Positions 51,308-60,814 of a stretch of 64,000 nucleotides of DNA are shown piece by piece. The stretch's first letter is position 1. Each line of letters opens with the position of its first letter. A program made the position numbers and the translations under genes. Source of the stretch: Aliiroseovarius zhejiangensis (GTDB lineage Bacteria > Pseudomonadota > Alphaproteobacteria > Rhodobacterales > Rhodobacteraceae); contig NZ_BNCH01000002.1 of NCBI RefSeq assembly GCF_014656375.1, positions 124,001 through 188,000 on the forward strand. The letters are read 5' to 3'. The notes under the pieces were generated by a model. It ran no database searches. It worked only from the letters and a program-made list of their open reading frames with translations, and was not told where the DNA came from.

Positions 51308-52678
51308 ATGGATATGAGCGGATTTGACTATGACCTCTTCGTGATTGGTGGCGGATCGGGCGGTGTACGCGCGGGCCGTTTGGCGGCGGAAGGCGGGGCC
51401 AAGGTCGCGCTGGCCGAAGAGTTTCGCATGGGCGGCACCTGTGTCATCCGGGGCTGTGTGCCGAAGAAGCTGATGGTGTTCGCCTCGCAATACGGTCCCG
51501 CTGCCGATGCAGCCCGTGCCTATGGCTGGCAGGGCAATGCGCGGGGTGAGTTCGACTGGGCCGGCACCTTCCGCCCGGCCCTTCACGCCGAGCTTGAGCG
51601 GCTGGAGGGGGTCTATACCAAGAACCTTGGCAATTCGGGGGCCGATATCTTTCACGCCCGCGCCAAGCTGACCGATGCGCATACGGTTGAACTGTCGACG
51701 GGCGAGACATTTTCCGCAAAACACATCCTGATCGCCACTGGTGGGCGTCCCTTCGTGCCGGATCTGCCGGGGGCCGATCTGGGCATCACGTCGAACGAGA
51801 TTTTCGATCTGGACGAGTTTCCCGCGCGTATCCTGATCATCGGTGGTGGCTATATCGCGATGGAGTTCGCCTGCATCTTCAACGGGTTGGGCAGTCAGGC
51901 AACGCTGTGGTATCGCGGCGCACAAATCCTGCGCGGCTTCGATGATGAGGTGCGCGGCCTGCTGGCCGAGCAGATCCGCGAAAACGGTGTTGACCTGCAT
52001 GTTGGTCTTGAAATCGAGCGCATGGAACGCCGGGACGGCGCGATCTGGGTCAAAGGCACGGACGGGCGCGAGCAGATGTTCGATCAGGTTCTGTTTGCCA
52101 CCGGGCGTGATCCGAACACCGAAGGGCTGGGGCTGGAAGATCTGGGTGTCGAGCTGTCGCAAAATGGTGCGGTCGTGGTGGACGACTACAGCCAAACCGC
52201 AGTGCCGTCGATCTATGCGGTGGGCGATGTGACCGATCGCATCGCGCTGACCCCCGTGGCGATCCGTGAAGGCATGGCTTTCGTCGAAACCGTTTTCAAG
52301 GGCAACCCCACCAAACCCGATCACGACAACGTCGCCTCGGCCGTGTTCACGCAGCCCGAATACGGCACCGTGGGCCTGTCCGAGGAAGACGCCCGCGCGC
52401 GCGAAAAGATCGACGTCTACAGCGCCGTTTTCCGCCCGATGCAGAAAAGTTTCATCGACGCGCATGAACGGGTGCTGTTCAAGCTGGTGGTCAGCCAGAA
52501 AACGCAGAAGGTGCTGGGCTGTCACATCGTGGGTGAAGGGGCCGGCGAGATGATCCAGTTGGCGGCAGTCGCGATCAAGATGGGGGCGACCAAGGCCGAT
52601 TTCGACCGCACCGTCGCCGTTCACCCCACGATGTCCGAAGAAATCGTGCTGATGAAGTCGCCAACCCGCAGCGACTAA
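51308..52678 (+). CDS. gor: Glutathione-disulphide reductase
   Basis: A 456-residue flavoprotein. The FAD-binding motif is VIGGGSGGVRAGR, the redox disulphide is Cys45-Cys50 in GGTCVIRGCVPKK, the second nucleotide-binding motif is IIGGGYIAMEFACI, and the active-site His-Glu lies in AVHPTMSEEIVL. It has WYRGAQILRGFDDEVR in the NADPH pocket region, as in plant and bacterial glutathione reductases. It keeps glutathione reduced, which links to the monothiol glutaredoxin in this window. ATG 51308 follows AGGAAAGG. Confidence 0.95.
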   Translation: MDMSGFDYDLFVIGGGSGGVRAGRLAAEGGAKVALAEEFRMGGTCVIRGCVPKKLMVFASQYGPAADAARAYGWQGNARGEFDWAGTFRPALHAELERLEGVYTKNLGNSGADIFHARAKLTDAHTVELSTGETFSAKHILIATGGRPFVPDLPGADLGITSNEIFDLDEFPARILIIGGGYIAMEFACIFNGLGSQATLWYRGAQILRGFDDEVRGLLAEQIRENGVDLHVGLEIERMERRDGAIWVKGTDGREQMFDQVLFATGRDPNTEGLGLEDLGVELSQNGAVVVDDYSQTAVPSIYAVGDVTDRIALTPVAIREGMAFVETVFKGNPTKPDHDNVASAVFTQPEYGTVGLSEEDARAREKIDVYSAVFRPMQKSFIDAHERVLFKLVVSQKTQKVLGCHIVGEGAGEMIQLAAVAIKMGATKADFDRTVAVHPTMSEEIVLMKSPTRSD

Positions 52679-52819
52679 GCCCCGATTGGGGGGCGAAATG
52701 TGAAAGCACAGGAAATTCAACTCAAAAGGGGACAGATCGCGCGCCCTTTGCCTTGAAATCCGGCCCTTAAAGGGTCAGGTATGACGACGAAACCATTAAC
52801 GTGGAAGGAACAGGACCAG

Positions 52820-53980
52820 ATGGCCAGCGATAATGGCGGCCCCTGGGGCGGCGGTGGAAACCGTGGCGGCTCTGGCGGGCGTCCCCCCTCGAACGGTGGC
52901 GGCAACCGTGGCGGCAAGGATCAGCCGCAAATGCCCGAAATTGACGAGTTGATGAAAAAGGGACAAGAGCAGTTGCGCGTCCTGATGGGTGGCCGTGGCG
53001 ACAGACGCCGTGGCGGTGGGGCAGGCGGCGATGCCGGTGGCCCCAGCTTCGGGCGCGGGTCGGTGCTGCTGGTCGCGCTGGTTGCCGTTGCAGTCTGGGT
53101 GTTTGCCAGCTTCTATCGCGTCGACACCTCGGAACAATCGGTCGAACTGCTGTTCGGGGAACGCTATGGCGTTGGGCAGGAAGGTCTGAACTTCGCCCCA
53201 TGGCCGATCGTCACCAAGGAAATCTATCCGGTGACGCGCGAGAACATCATCAACATCGGTGACGGCCCGAACGAAGGGCTGATGCTGACCGGGGATGAAA
53301 ACATCGTTGATATCGATTATCAGGTGGTCTGGAACATCTCGGATGTCGAGAAATTCGTGTTCAACCTGGCCGACCCGGAAAACACCATCCGCGCCGTGTC
53401 CGAATCCGCCATGCGCGAGATTGTGGCGCGCTCGCGGCTGGCACCGATCCTGACCTCGGATCGGGGCATCATCCAACAGGATCTGGAAGCCCTGATCCAA
53501 TCGACGCTGGATGCCTATCAGTCCGGCGTGAACATTGTTCGTGTTAACTTTGACAAGGCCGACCCGCCCGAAGACGTGATCGACAGCTTCCGAGAAGTGC
53601 AGGCCGCCGAACAGACTCGCGACACGCTGCAAAAGCAGGCCGATGCCTATGTCAACCGCGTGGTTGCCGCAGCCCGTGGTGAAGCGGCGCAACTTCTGGA
53701 ACAGGCCGAAGGTTATCGCGCCCGCGTGGTGAACGAAGCCGAAGGTGAAGCCGCCCGTTTCATCGCGGTCTATGATGAATTTGCCAAAGCCCCCGACATC
53801 ACCCGCAAGCGCCTGTATCTTGAGACGATCGAGAAGGTGATGCGCGGTGTGGATAAGGTCATCCTTGACGAAAGCGTCAGCGGTGAAGGCTCGGGTGTCG
53901 TGCCCTATCTGCCGCTGAATGAACTGTCGCGCAAACCGGCGCAGACCACGAACCAGACCACAGACGGGGGGGCGAACTGA
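52820..53980 (+). CDS. hflK: FtsH protease modulator HflK
   Basis: A 386-residue SPFH-domain protein. The N-terminus is Gly- and Asn-rich (GGPWGGGGNRGG), with one span near 82-100. The SPFH region follows, with SVELLFGERYGVGQEGLNFA, then a helical part with ARGEAAQLLEQAEGYRARVV. It forms a membrane-anchored cage with HflC around FtsH. The ATG at 52820 gives the family N-terminus; an in-frame ATG at 52781 also has a good ribosome site and cannot be excluded. hflC overlaps by one base. Confidence 0.94.
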   Translation: MASDNGGPWGGGGNRGGSGGRPPSNGGGNRGGKDQPQMPEIDELMKKGQEQLRVLMGGRGDRRRGGGAGGDAGGPSFGRGSVLLVALVAVAVWVFASFYRVDTSEQSVELLFGERYGVGQEGLNFAPWPIVTKEIYPVTRENIINIGDGPNEGLMLTGDENIVDIDYQVVWNISDVEKFVFNLADPENTIRAVSESAMREIVARSRLAPILTSDRGIIQQDLEALIQSTLDAYQSGVNIVRVNFDKADPPEDVIDSFREVQAAEQTRDTLQKQADAYVNRVVAAARGEAAQLLEQAEGYRARVVNEAEGEAARFIAVYDEFAKAPDITRKRLYLETIEKVMRGVDKVILDESVSGEGSGVVPYLPLNELSRKPAQTTNQTTDGGAN

Positions 53981-54849
53981 TGAAACGCACTCAGATCATC
54001 CTTGTGGCCGTTGTTGCGCTGCTGTTTGGCGCGTTGCAGGCGGTCTATATCGTCGACGAGCGCGAGGTCGCGCTGCGGCTCTGGTTCGGTGAGGTGCAGG
54101 CCGAGATCACCGATCCGGGTCTGTATTTCAAGATCCCGGTGCTGCACGAAATCGTCAAGTATGACGGGCGCATCCTGCCCCTGGAAACCAGCAAGCTCGA
54201 GGTCACTCCGGCCGACAGCCGACGGCTTGAGGTTGACGCCTTCGCCCGCTGGCGCATCTCGGACGCCAAGCAGTTCCGCCGCGCGGTGGGCGCAAGCTCG
54301 ATCGCCGGGGCGCAGCCGCGCCTTGAGCGGATCCTGAACGCCGAACTGCGTGAGGTTCTGGGTAAGGTGGACAGCGATGCGGTGCTGTCGGCGGACCGGG
54401 TTCTGCTGATGAACCAGATCCGTGATCAGGCCCGCACTCAGGCGGCATCGCTGGGCGTCGAAATCATCGACGTGCGCATCAAACGCGCCGACCTGCCCAA
54501 GCAGAACCTTGAAGCCACGTTCGAGCGGATGCGCGCCGAACGCCAGCGTCTTGCGGCGGATGAAATCGCCCGCGGTAACGAGGCCGCGCAGCGGCTGCGG
54601 GCCACCGCCGACCGGACCGTTGTGGAAACCGTGTCCGAAGCGCGCAAGCAGGCACAGATCATCCGTGGTGAAGCCGATGCCCGCCGCAACGCCATCCTGG
54701 CCGAGGCGCTGGGCCGCGATGCCGAGTTCTTCGCCTTCCTGCGCTCGCTTGAGGCGTATGAAAATTCGTTGGTCGGGGGCAACTCGTCGATGGTCCTGTC
54801 ACCAGACAGCGAGTTCTTCGACTATCTGAAATCGGACACGGGTCGGTGA
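53980..54849 (+). CDS. hflC: FtsH protease modulator HflC
   Basis: A 289-residue SPFH protein. It has an N-terminal signal-anchor (about 5-22), YIVDEREVALRLWFGEVQAE, and the long helical region with ERMRAERQRLAADEIARGNE. It partners HflK; the ATG overlaps the hflK stop (TGATG), as usual for this pair. A DUF2065 gene overlaps its end and degP follows 1.5 kb later, forming a membrane quality-control block. Confidence 0.95.
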   Translation: MKRTQIILVAVVALLFGALQAVYIVDEREVALRLWFGEVQAEITDPGLYFKIPVLHEIVKYDGRILPLETSKLEVTPADSRRLEVDAFARWRISDAKQFRRAVGASSIAGAQPRLERILNAELREVLGKVDSDAVLSADRVLLMNQIRDQARTQAASLGVEIIDVRIKRADLPKQNLEATFERMRAERQRLAADEIARGNEAAQRLRATADRTVVETVSEARKQAQIIRGEADARRNAILAEALGRDAEFFAFLRSLEAYENSLVGGNSSMVLSPDSEFFDYLKSDTGR

Positions 54850-55034
54850 TCTCGACCATTGTGTTGGGGATCGGGCTTGTGCTCGTGATCGAGGGGCTGG
54901 TGTTCGCACTGGCCCCTTCGCGTCTGGACGATCTGGTCGCGATGATGGCCGCCATGTCGCGCGATCAGCGCCGGTTGATCGGGCTGCTTGCGTTGGCGCT
55001 GGGCGTCGTGCTGGTCTGGCTGTCGCGGATGTAA
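54846..55034 (+). CDS. DUF2065 small membrane protein
   Basis: A 62-residue protein with a GTG start overlapping the hflC stop (GTGA). It has two spans: ISTIVLGIGLVLVIEGLVFA and LIGLLALALGVVLVWLS, with LAPSRLDDLVAMMAAMSRDQ between. This is the YjeT/DUF2065 pattern; the family is commonly found next to hflKC and may interact with the complex (inference). Confidence 0.88.
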   Translation: MISTIVLGIGLVLVIEGLVFALAPSRLDDLVAMMAAMSRDQRRLIGLLALALGVVLVWLSRM

Positions 55035-55150
55035 TCGCGCACAGGGCCGGGTTTCCCGCTTTACGTGTCACTTTGCGGTGTTTTGCACAATTCGCTTGCC
55101 ATGCCGGGCAGGTCGTATATCGCTGCCCGAGTTCTTAGCAAAGCAGGCCC

Positions 55151-56185
55151 ATGAAACATATCCCGGACTTTCCGCACGCCACCGACGACACGAAAACCGC
55201 GAAAGACTGGGTCAAGACCCTGGCCGCCTATCGCGAGCCAAGCACCTGGCGCAGCAGTTTCGAGCTTGCCGTCAGCATCGGACCCTTCCTTCTGTTGTGG
55301 GGGCTGGCCTGGATGTCGATGTCAATCAGTCCCTGGCTGACCCTTGCCCTTGCTGCCGTGAACGCCCTGTTTCTGCTGCGCCTGTTCACCATCCAGCACG
55401 ATTGCGGTCACGGGTCGTTTTTCCGGCAGCGCGCGCTGAGCGACTGGGTCGGGCGGGTAATCGGCGTTCTGACCCTGACGCCCTATGCGGTGTGGCGGCG
55501 CACCCATTCGATCCATCACAGCTCGGCGGGCAATCTGGGCAAGCGGGGGATCGGCGATATCGTGACCCTGACGGTGGACGAATACAACGCGCTGTCGCGG
55601 TTCGAGCGCCTCAGATACCGTTTCTATCGCAATCCGCTGATCCTGTTCGGGTTTGGGCCGGGCTATCTGTTCCTTCTGCAAAACCGCCTGCCGTTTGGCC
55701 TGATGAACAGTGCCCGATACTGGGCCAGCGCGATGGGCACCAACCTTGCCATCGTCGCGGCGCTGGGCGCGATCTGGTATTTCGGCGGTTTCGCGGCGCT
55801 TCTGCTTATTTTCCTGCCGACCACAATACTGGCGGCCACGGCTGGCATGTGGCTGTTCTATGTGCAGCATCAGTTTGAAGACACGCATTGGAGCGTTGAG
55901 GCGGACTGGCACTTGCATGATGCGGCGCTTGAGGGCAGTTCGCATTACATCATGCCGCCGATCCTGCAATGGTTCAGCGCCAATATCGGCATTCACCACG
56001 TGCATCACCTTTATAGCCGCATCCCCTTCTATCGCCTGACCGAAGTCCTGCGCGATCATGCAGAACTGGCCCAGGCCAACCGCATGACCATCCCTGAAAG
56101 CCTGTCCTGCGCGCGGCTGCACCTGTGGGACACGCAGCGCCAACAGCTTATGTCCTTTGCCCAGGCCCGCGCGCTCTATGGCTAG
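55151..56185 (+). CDS. Fatty acid desaturase family protein
   Basis: A 344-residue membrane di-iron enzyme with the three histidine boxes: HDCGHGS (near residue 84), HSIHHSS (near 120) and HHVHHL (near 284). Several membrane spans lie between the boxes. It introduces double bonds into acyl chains of membrane lipids; the acceptor (acyl-CoA or phospholipid) and position cannot be read from sequence. It stands alone, with 116 bases before and about 170 bases after. Confidence 0.9.
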   Translation: MKHIPDFPHATDDTKTAKDWVKTLAAYREPSTWRSSFELAVSIGPFLLLWGLAWMSMSISPWLTLALAAVNALFLLRLFTIQHDCGHGSFFRQRALSDWVGRVIGVLTLTPYAVWRRTHSIHHSSAGNLGKRGIGDIVTLTVDEYNALSRFERLRYRFYRNPLILFGFGPGYLFLLQNRLPFGLMNSARYWASAMGTNLAIVAALGAIWYFGGFAALLLIFLPTTILAATAGMWLFYVQHQFEDTHWSVEADWHLHDAALEGSSHYIMPPILQWFSANIGIHHVHHLYSRIPFYRLTEVLRDHAELAQANRMTIPESLSCARLHLWDTQRQQLMSFAQARALYG

Positions 56186-56354
56186 GTCCGGCTGCATGGC
56201 CGGTGCGCGCGTTGCCGCGCGTCACGCCGCATTACAGGCGTTCACATGGCAGTGAATACAGTTCAGGAACTTTGCGTTGCGCTTTAGGGTTCCTATCTAG
56301 ACACTATTCTTTGTCGGGCGAAGGTCCGAAACAGTTTCTTGAAAGGAGAGAGGT

Positions 56355-57842
56355 GTGAAAGTGCAGGCAATTTCCCCCACCCAAAACCAGATGTGGGGCA
56401 TGCGCGCTTTTGTCGGGCTGATCATGGCGCTGGCCGTGGTCCTGGCATCCGGTCTGCGGGCCGAGGCGCGCGGCGCCCCCGACAGCTTTGCCGATCTGGC
56501 CGAACAGGTCAGCCCGGCGGTGGTGAACATCACCACATCAACCATCATCGCCCAACGGACCGGCAATCAGCCGATGATCCCCGAAGGCAGCCCGTTCGAG
56601 GATTTCTTCCGCGATTTCCTGGATCGCAACCACCCGGGCGGGCCGAATGACAACGCGCCCCGCCAGCGCCGCAGTCAGGCGCTGGGGTCGGGGTTCGTGA
56701 TTTCCGAAGACGGGTTCATCGTGACCAACAACCATGTCATCGAAGGCGCGGACGAGATCATGATCGAGTTCTTTGGGGACAGGGGCGAACTGCCTGCCAC
56801 CGTGATCGGGACTGACCCGAACACGGACATTGCGGTTCTGAAAGTGGAAAGCGACAAGCCGCTGCCCTTCGTCAGCTTCGGCGACAGCGACATCATGCGT
56901 GTCGGCGATTGGGTGATGGCGGTCGGCAATCCGCTGGGGCAGGGTTTTTCGGTGTCGGCCGGGATTGTGTCTCAGCGCAACCGCGAATTGTCGGGCGCTT
57001 ATGACGACTATATCCAGACCGATGCGGCGATCAACCGGGGCAACTCGGGCGGGCCGCTGTTCAACATGGATGGTGAAGTGGTCGGCGTGAATACGGCGAT
57101 CCTCAGCCCCAATGGCGGTTCGATCGGGATCGGATTCGCGATGTCGTCTGCGGTTGTGAAACGTGTGGTGGACCAACTGAAGGAATTTGGCGAAACCCGT
57201 CGCGGCTGGCTGGGTGTGCGCATCCAGGACATCACCGATGACATCGCCGAGGCGATGGGCCTGGACAGCACCAACGGCGCGCTGATCACCGACGTGCCGG
57301 AAGGACCGGCGAAAGAAGCCGGCATTCTGCCCAACGACATCATCCTGTCCTTTGACGGGACCGAGGTGACGGACACGCGCGAGCTTGTGCGCATCGTCGG
57401 CAATGCACCCGTGGGCAAAGCCGTGCGCGTGGTGATCCTGCGCGATGGTCAGACCGAGACCCTGAAGATCACATTGGGTCGTCGCGAAGACGCCAGCACC
57501 GCGTCCGGGGATGCTCCTGACGCGCCCACGCCTGAAGCGCCCGCAGAAGGCAAGGTGCTGGGCATGACTTTGGGCGAGCTGGACGACACCCGCCGCATGG
57601 ACCTTAATCTGCCCCCGGCAGCCGAAGGTCTTGTGGTGCTGGACATCGACGAAGACAGCGAAGCCTTTGAAAAGGGCATTCGGGCGGGCGATGTGGTGGC
57701 CGAAGCCGGGCAGGAGGCCGTGACCTCGATCGAGGCGCTGGAAGACCGGCTGGAGGCCGCAAAGGACGGGGGTCGCAAATCGGTGCTGCTTTTGGTGCGC
57801 CGCGATGACAATCCGCGTTTCGTTGCGCTGACGCTGGACTAG
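56355..57842 (+). CDS. degP: Do/DegP-family periplasmic serine protease
   Basis: A 495-residue protease-chaperone. A signal peptide of about 36 residues ends near GLRAEARG. The trypsin-like domain has the triad His127 (TNNHVIEG), Asp158 (NTDIAVLKV) and Ser231 (GNSGGPL). PDZ1 contains RRGWLGVRIQDIT and PDZ2 contains GLVVLDIDEDSEAFEKGIR. An acidic/Ala-rich linker separates the PDZ domains. The start is GTG at 56355 after AGGAGAGAGG. It acts on misfolded envelope proteins, which fits its position after hflKC. Confidence 0.95.
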   Translation: MKVQAISPTQNQMWGMRAFVGLIMALAVVLASGLRAEARGAPDSFADLAEQVSPAVVNITTSTIIAQRTGNQPMIPEGSPFEDFFRDFLDRNHPGGPNDNAPRQRRSQALGSGFVISEDGFIVTNNHVIEGADEIMIEFFGDRGELPATVIGTDPNTDIAVLKVESDKPLPFVSFGDSDIMRVGDWVMAVGNPLGQGFSVSAGIVSQRNRELSGAYDDYIQTDAAINRGNSGGPLFNMDGEVVGVNTAILSPNGGSIGIGFAMSSAVVKRVVDQLKEFGETRRGWLGVRIQDITDDIAEAMGLDSTNGALITDVPEGPAKEAGILPNDIILSFDGTEVTDTRELVRIVGNAPVGKAVRVVILRDGQTETLKITLGRREDASTASGDAPDAPTPEAPAEGKVLGMTLGELDDTRRMDLNLPPAAEGLVVLDIDEDSEAFEKGIRAGDVVAEAGQEAVTSIEALEDRLEAAKDGGRKSVLLLVRRDDNPRFVALTLD

Positions 57843-57860
57843 GCACCCCATAAAAGAAAA

Positions 57861-57920
57861 CCCCGCGCGGCCAAGGCCGGGCGGGGCAGAAAGCCCGCAG
57901 CCGATAGGTGCGGGCTTTTC
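57861..57920. terminator. Tandem terminators between degP and the DUF1127 gene
   Basis: Hairpin 1 (57861-57886) is CCCCGC/GCGGGG with an inner GGCC/GGCC. On the minus strand it is followed by TTTTCTTTT. Hairpin 2 (57890-57918) is AAAGCCCGCA/TGCGGGCTTT with a T-run on the plus strand. Together they stop the convergent degP and DUF1127 transcripts. Confidence 0.88.
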
Positions 57921-57934
57921 GTTTGAGTGGTGGC

Positions 57935-58132
57935 CTACAGCGAATAAATATCCGCGCGGCACAGCCCGATATCGTCCAGTTCGCGGTCGCTGAGCTTGTT
58001 CAGCGCATTCCGGGTCATGCGCGCGTCGTTCCAGGCGGTGACGGTGGCCACCAGCTTGTGGAACACAGCGGTCAAACGGCCGCCGAAGGACGCACCGTTC
58101 ACAGGGATATATGTCGTTTCGAAAGCAGCCAT
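57935..58132 (-). CDS. DUF1127 small protein
   Basis: A 65-residue protein with the DUF1127 C-terminus: AWNDARMTRNALNKLSDREL followed by DDIGLCRADI. In Rhodobacter sphaeroides a DUF1127 protein (CcaF1) binds RNA and influences stress small RNAs, and these genes are often controlled by alternative sigma factors. A similar RNA-related role is possible here. It is transcribed away from ruvC, with a 363-base upstream region. Confidence 0.88.
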   Translation of the reverse strand: MAAFETTYIPVNGASFGGRLTAVFHKLVATVTAWNDARMTRNALNKLSDRELDDIGLCRADIYSL

Positions 58133-58495
58133 TTTTCTGCTCCTTCATTGGTTGGATTGCGGCGGTTCGCCTGATTGCTTCGGCGGGCATCTAGGCCCGA
58201 TTTTTCGGGGCAGCAAGCCCACAAATTGCATGACTCCTATGCGTTTTCTGCAACGGGTCGCAATCGGGATATGCGGGGTCGAAAACAGGCCGGGTTGGTC
58301 GCTTTCCGACCCGCGACATTCTGTCCGGTGACCCACGCTGTGGCATGAAAGCCGCAGTTTATTGCTCCTCGTCCGATGGATAAGAAACGTTAGGCTGCGC
58401 AAAAGATTCTGGTGCATGTTCTTGTTTCGTGCTAGTCCGGTTGGCAACAAAAGCACCGCACAGGCGTGCGGGCAACGAGCAGGGCAGGACACAAC
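58133..58495. other. Intergenic region between the DUF1127 gene and ruvC
   Basis: A 363-base divergent region holding the promoters of both genes. I see no conserved protein, RNA gene, repeat or clear operator in it. Confidence 0.6.
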
Positions 58496-59002
58496 ATGCG
58501 TGTAATCGGGATTGATCCGGGACTTCGCAACCTTGGTTGGGGTGTGATCGACACGGATGGCACGCGGATGTCGCATGTGGCCAATGGGATCTGCCATTCA
58601 CGCACCGGCGAATTGGCGGCGCGGCTCTTGTCGCTTTACGACCAGTTGTCGGATGTGCTGACAGAATTTGCGCCCGATACGGCCGCTGTTGAGCAGACCT
58701 TCGTGAACAAGGATGCTGTCGCCACGCTGAAACTGGGGCAGGCGCGCGGGATCGCCCTTCTGGTGCCTGCAAAGGCCGGGTTGCCCATCGGGGAATACGC
58801 GCCCAACGCAGTCAAGAAAGCTGTGGTGGGGGTGGGACATGCCGACAAGGTGCAGGTGGAACATATGGTCAAGATGCAACTGCCCGGCGTGAAGATCACG
58901 GGCGCGGACGCCGCTGATGCGCTGGCCATCGCGATCTGTCATGCGTTCCACGCGCAGAATGCAGGACGGCTGGATGCGGCGCTCAGAAAGGCCAGCGCAT
59001 GA
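58496..59002 (+). CDS. ruvC: Holliday junction resolvase RuvC
   Basis: A 168-residue endonuclease. The acidic active-site residues lie in [15 protein letters not shown] (Asp7), [11 protein letters not shown] (Glu) and [14 protein letters not shown] (Asp pair). It cuts four-way junctions in homologous recombination. AGGACACAAC precedes the ATG. It overlaps ruvA by four bases, starting a ruvC-ruvA-ruvB operon. Confidence 0.96.
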   Translation: MRVIGIDPGLRNLGWGVIDTDGTRMSHVANGICHSRTGELAARLLSLYDQLSDVLTEFAPDTAAVEQTFVNKDAVATLKLGQARGIALLVPAKAGLPIGEYAPNAVKKAVVGVGHADKVQVEHMVKMQLPGVKITGADAADALAIAICHAFHAQNAGRLDAALRKASA

Positions 59003-59673
59003 TTGGGAAAATCGCGGGACGGATCGACTATCGCGCCGAAGACCACGTGCTGATCGACGTGCGCGGGGTGGGCTATCTGGTCTATGTCTCGGATCGGACC
59101 ATGGCCAGCCTGCCGGGTTCGGGCGAGGCGGTGGCACTTTATACCGAGCTTTTGGTGCGCGAGGATAATCTGCAACTCTTTGGCTTCACCACGTTGGTCG
59201 AGAAAGAATGGCATAGGTTGTTGACGAGCGTTCAGGGCATTGGCGCAAAAGCGTCGATGTCGATCCTGAGCACGCTGGGACCCGACGGGGTCAGCCGCGC
59301 GATTGCGCTGGGGGACTGGAACGCGGTGAAGGCTGCAAAGGGATTGGGGCCTAAAACGGCGCAGCGCGTTGTGAACGAACTCAAGGACAAGGCGGCGTCG
59401 GTCATGGCGCTGTCGGGTCAGGTCGGGGCAGCGTCAGTTGATGCGATGCCGGATGACGTGATTGAACCGGCAGCTCCCGCCGCCCCTGTTGCCCCGCCCG
59501 CGCCAACGGGCAACGCCGCCGCCCAGTCCGAGGCGCTGTCGGCGCTGACCAATCTGGGTTATGCTCCTGGCGAAGCAGCGTCCGCAGTCGCGCAGGCTTT
59601 GGGCAACGATCCATCGCTTGACACGTCCGGCCTGATCCGCGCGGCGCTGAAACTTCTTGCGCCGAAAGGGTAG
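58999..59673 (+). CDS. ruvA: Holliday junction DNA helicase subunit RuvA
   Basis: A 224-residue protein. An N-terminal OB-fold ([20 protein letters not shown]), helix-hairpin-helix motifs ([34 protein letters not shown]) and a C-terminal RuvB-binding domain ([20 protein letters not shown]) are present. The Ala/Pro-rich linker before the last domain is longer than in E. coli. It tethers RuvB to the junction. The start overlaps ruvC. Confidence 0.96.
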   Translation: MIGKIAGRIDYRAEDHVLIDVRGVGYLVYVSDRTMASLPGSGEAVALYTELLVREDNLQLFGFTTLVEKEWHRLLTSVQGIGAKASMSILSTLGPDGVSRAIALGDWNAVKAAKGLGPKTAQRVVNELKDKAASVMALSGQVGAASVDAMPDDVIEPAAPAAPVAPPAPTGNAAAQSEALSALTNLGYAPGEAASAVAQALGNDPSLDTSGLIRAALKLLAPKG

Positions 59674-59690
59674 GGGGCTAGAAAGAACCC

Positions 59691-60758
59691 ATGACCGCCT
59701 CTGACCCGCTCAATGCTCCTGATCCCACGCTGCGCCCCGCACCGCGCCCGGAAGACGCAACCGAGGCCGACCGCGCCCTGCGCCCGCAAACACTGGGCGA
59801 TTTCATCGGGCAGGCCGAGGCGCGGGCGAACCTTCGTATCTTCATCGAAAGCGCACGCAAACGCGGCGAGGCGATGGATCATGTGCTGTTCCATGGCCCG
59901 CCGGGGCTGGGCAAGACGACGCTTGCGCAGATCATGGCGCGTGAATTGGGCGTGAACTTCCGCATGACATCCGGCCCCGTGCTGGCGAAGGCCGGTGATC
60001 TGGCGGCGATCCTGACCAATCTGGAAGCCAATGACGTGTTGTTCATTGACGAGATTCACAGGCTGAACCCGGTGGTCGAAGAAGTGCTCTATCCCGCGCT
60101 GGAAGATTTCGAACTGGATCTGGTGATCGGCGAAGGGCCTGCGGCCCGCACCGTGCGGATCGAATTACAACCCTTCACGCTGGTGGGCGCGACGACCCGT
60201 TTGGGTCTTTTGACCACGCCATTGCGCGACCGGTTCGGCATTCCGGTGCGGCTGCAATTCTATTCCGTCGACGAACTGCACGAGATCGTCACCCGCAACG
60301 CTGTCAAACTTGGCGCACCGGCTGATGAGGATGGCGCGCGCGAGATTGCCCGCCGCGCCCGTGGCACACCGCGCATCGCCGGGAGGCTGTTGCGGCGCGT
60401 GGTTGATTTCGCGGTGGTCGAAGGCGACGGGCGCATCACCCGCAATTTGGCCGACAATGCGCTGACCCGGCTGGGCGTTGATCATCTGGGGCTGGACGGG
60501 GCCGACCGGCGCTATCTGGGCCTGATGGCGGAACACTATGGCGGCGGCCCGGTGGGCATTGAAACCCTGTCCGCCGCCCTGTCCGAAAGCCGCGATGCGC
60601 TGGAAGAGGTGATCGAGCCGTTTCTGCTGCAACAAGGTCTGATCCAACGCACCCCGCGCGGGCGGATGCTGGGGCAGATTGCGTGGCGGCATCTGGGCCT
60701 GACCGCGCCGATCTCGCCCTCGGATGGCACGGCGCAAGGGCAACTTTTCGACGGTTGA
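59691..60758 (+). CDS. ruvB: Holliday junction DNA helicase subunit RuvB
   Basis: A 355-residue AAA+ motor. Walker A is GPPGLGKTT, Walker [11 protein letters not shown], with sensor 1 in [11 protein letters not shown] and the arginine finger in the RDRFGI segment. It powers branch migration with RuvA. The N-terminal tail ([20 protein letters not shown]) is slightly longer than in model species. 17 bases separate it from ruvA. Confidence 0.97.
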   Translation: MTASDPLNAPDPTLRPAPRPEDATEADRALRPQTLGDFIGQAEARANLRIFIESARKRGEAMDHVLFHGPPGLGKTTLAQIMARELGVNFRMTSGPVLAKAGDLAAILTNLEANDVLFIDEIHRLNPVVEEVLYPALEDFELDLVIGEGPAARTVRIELQPFTLVGATTRLGLLTTPLRDRFGIPVRLQFYSVDELHEIVTRNAVKLGAPADEDGAREIARRARGTPRIAGRLLRRVVDFAVVEGDGRITRNLADNALTRLGVDHLGLDGADRRYLGLMAEHYGGGPVGIETLSAALSESRDALEEVIEPFLLQQGLIQRTPRGRMLGQIAWRHLGLTAPISPSDGTAQGQLFDG

Positions 60759-60814
60759 CCCTTGAAACGCGCGCCCGTTTGCGGGACATCACCCCGCAGA
60801 TCAGGAGACGCCAG

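Noticed and set aside
52840-52925. Gly-rich repetitive stretch at the start of hflK
   Set aside because: This is the normal low-complexity N-terminus of HflK, not a repeat element.
56266-56300. GGAACTT followed by TATCTA upstream of degP, like an RpoE promoter
   Set aside because: The spacing to the possible -10 is too long (about 22 bases), and at 15-17 bases there is no good -10 match. Not called.
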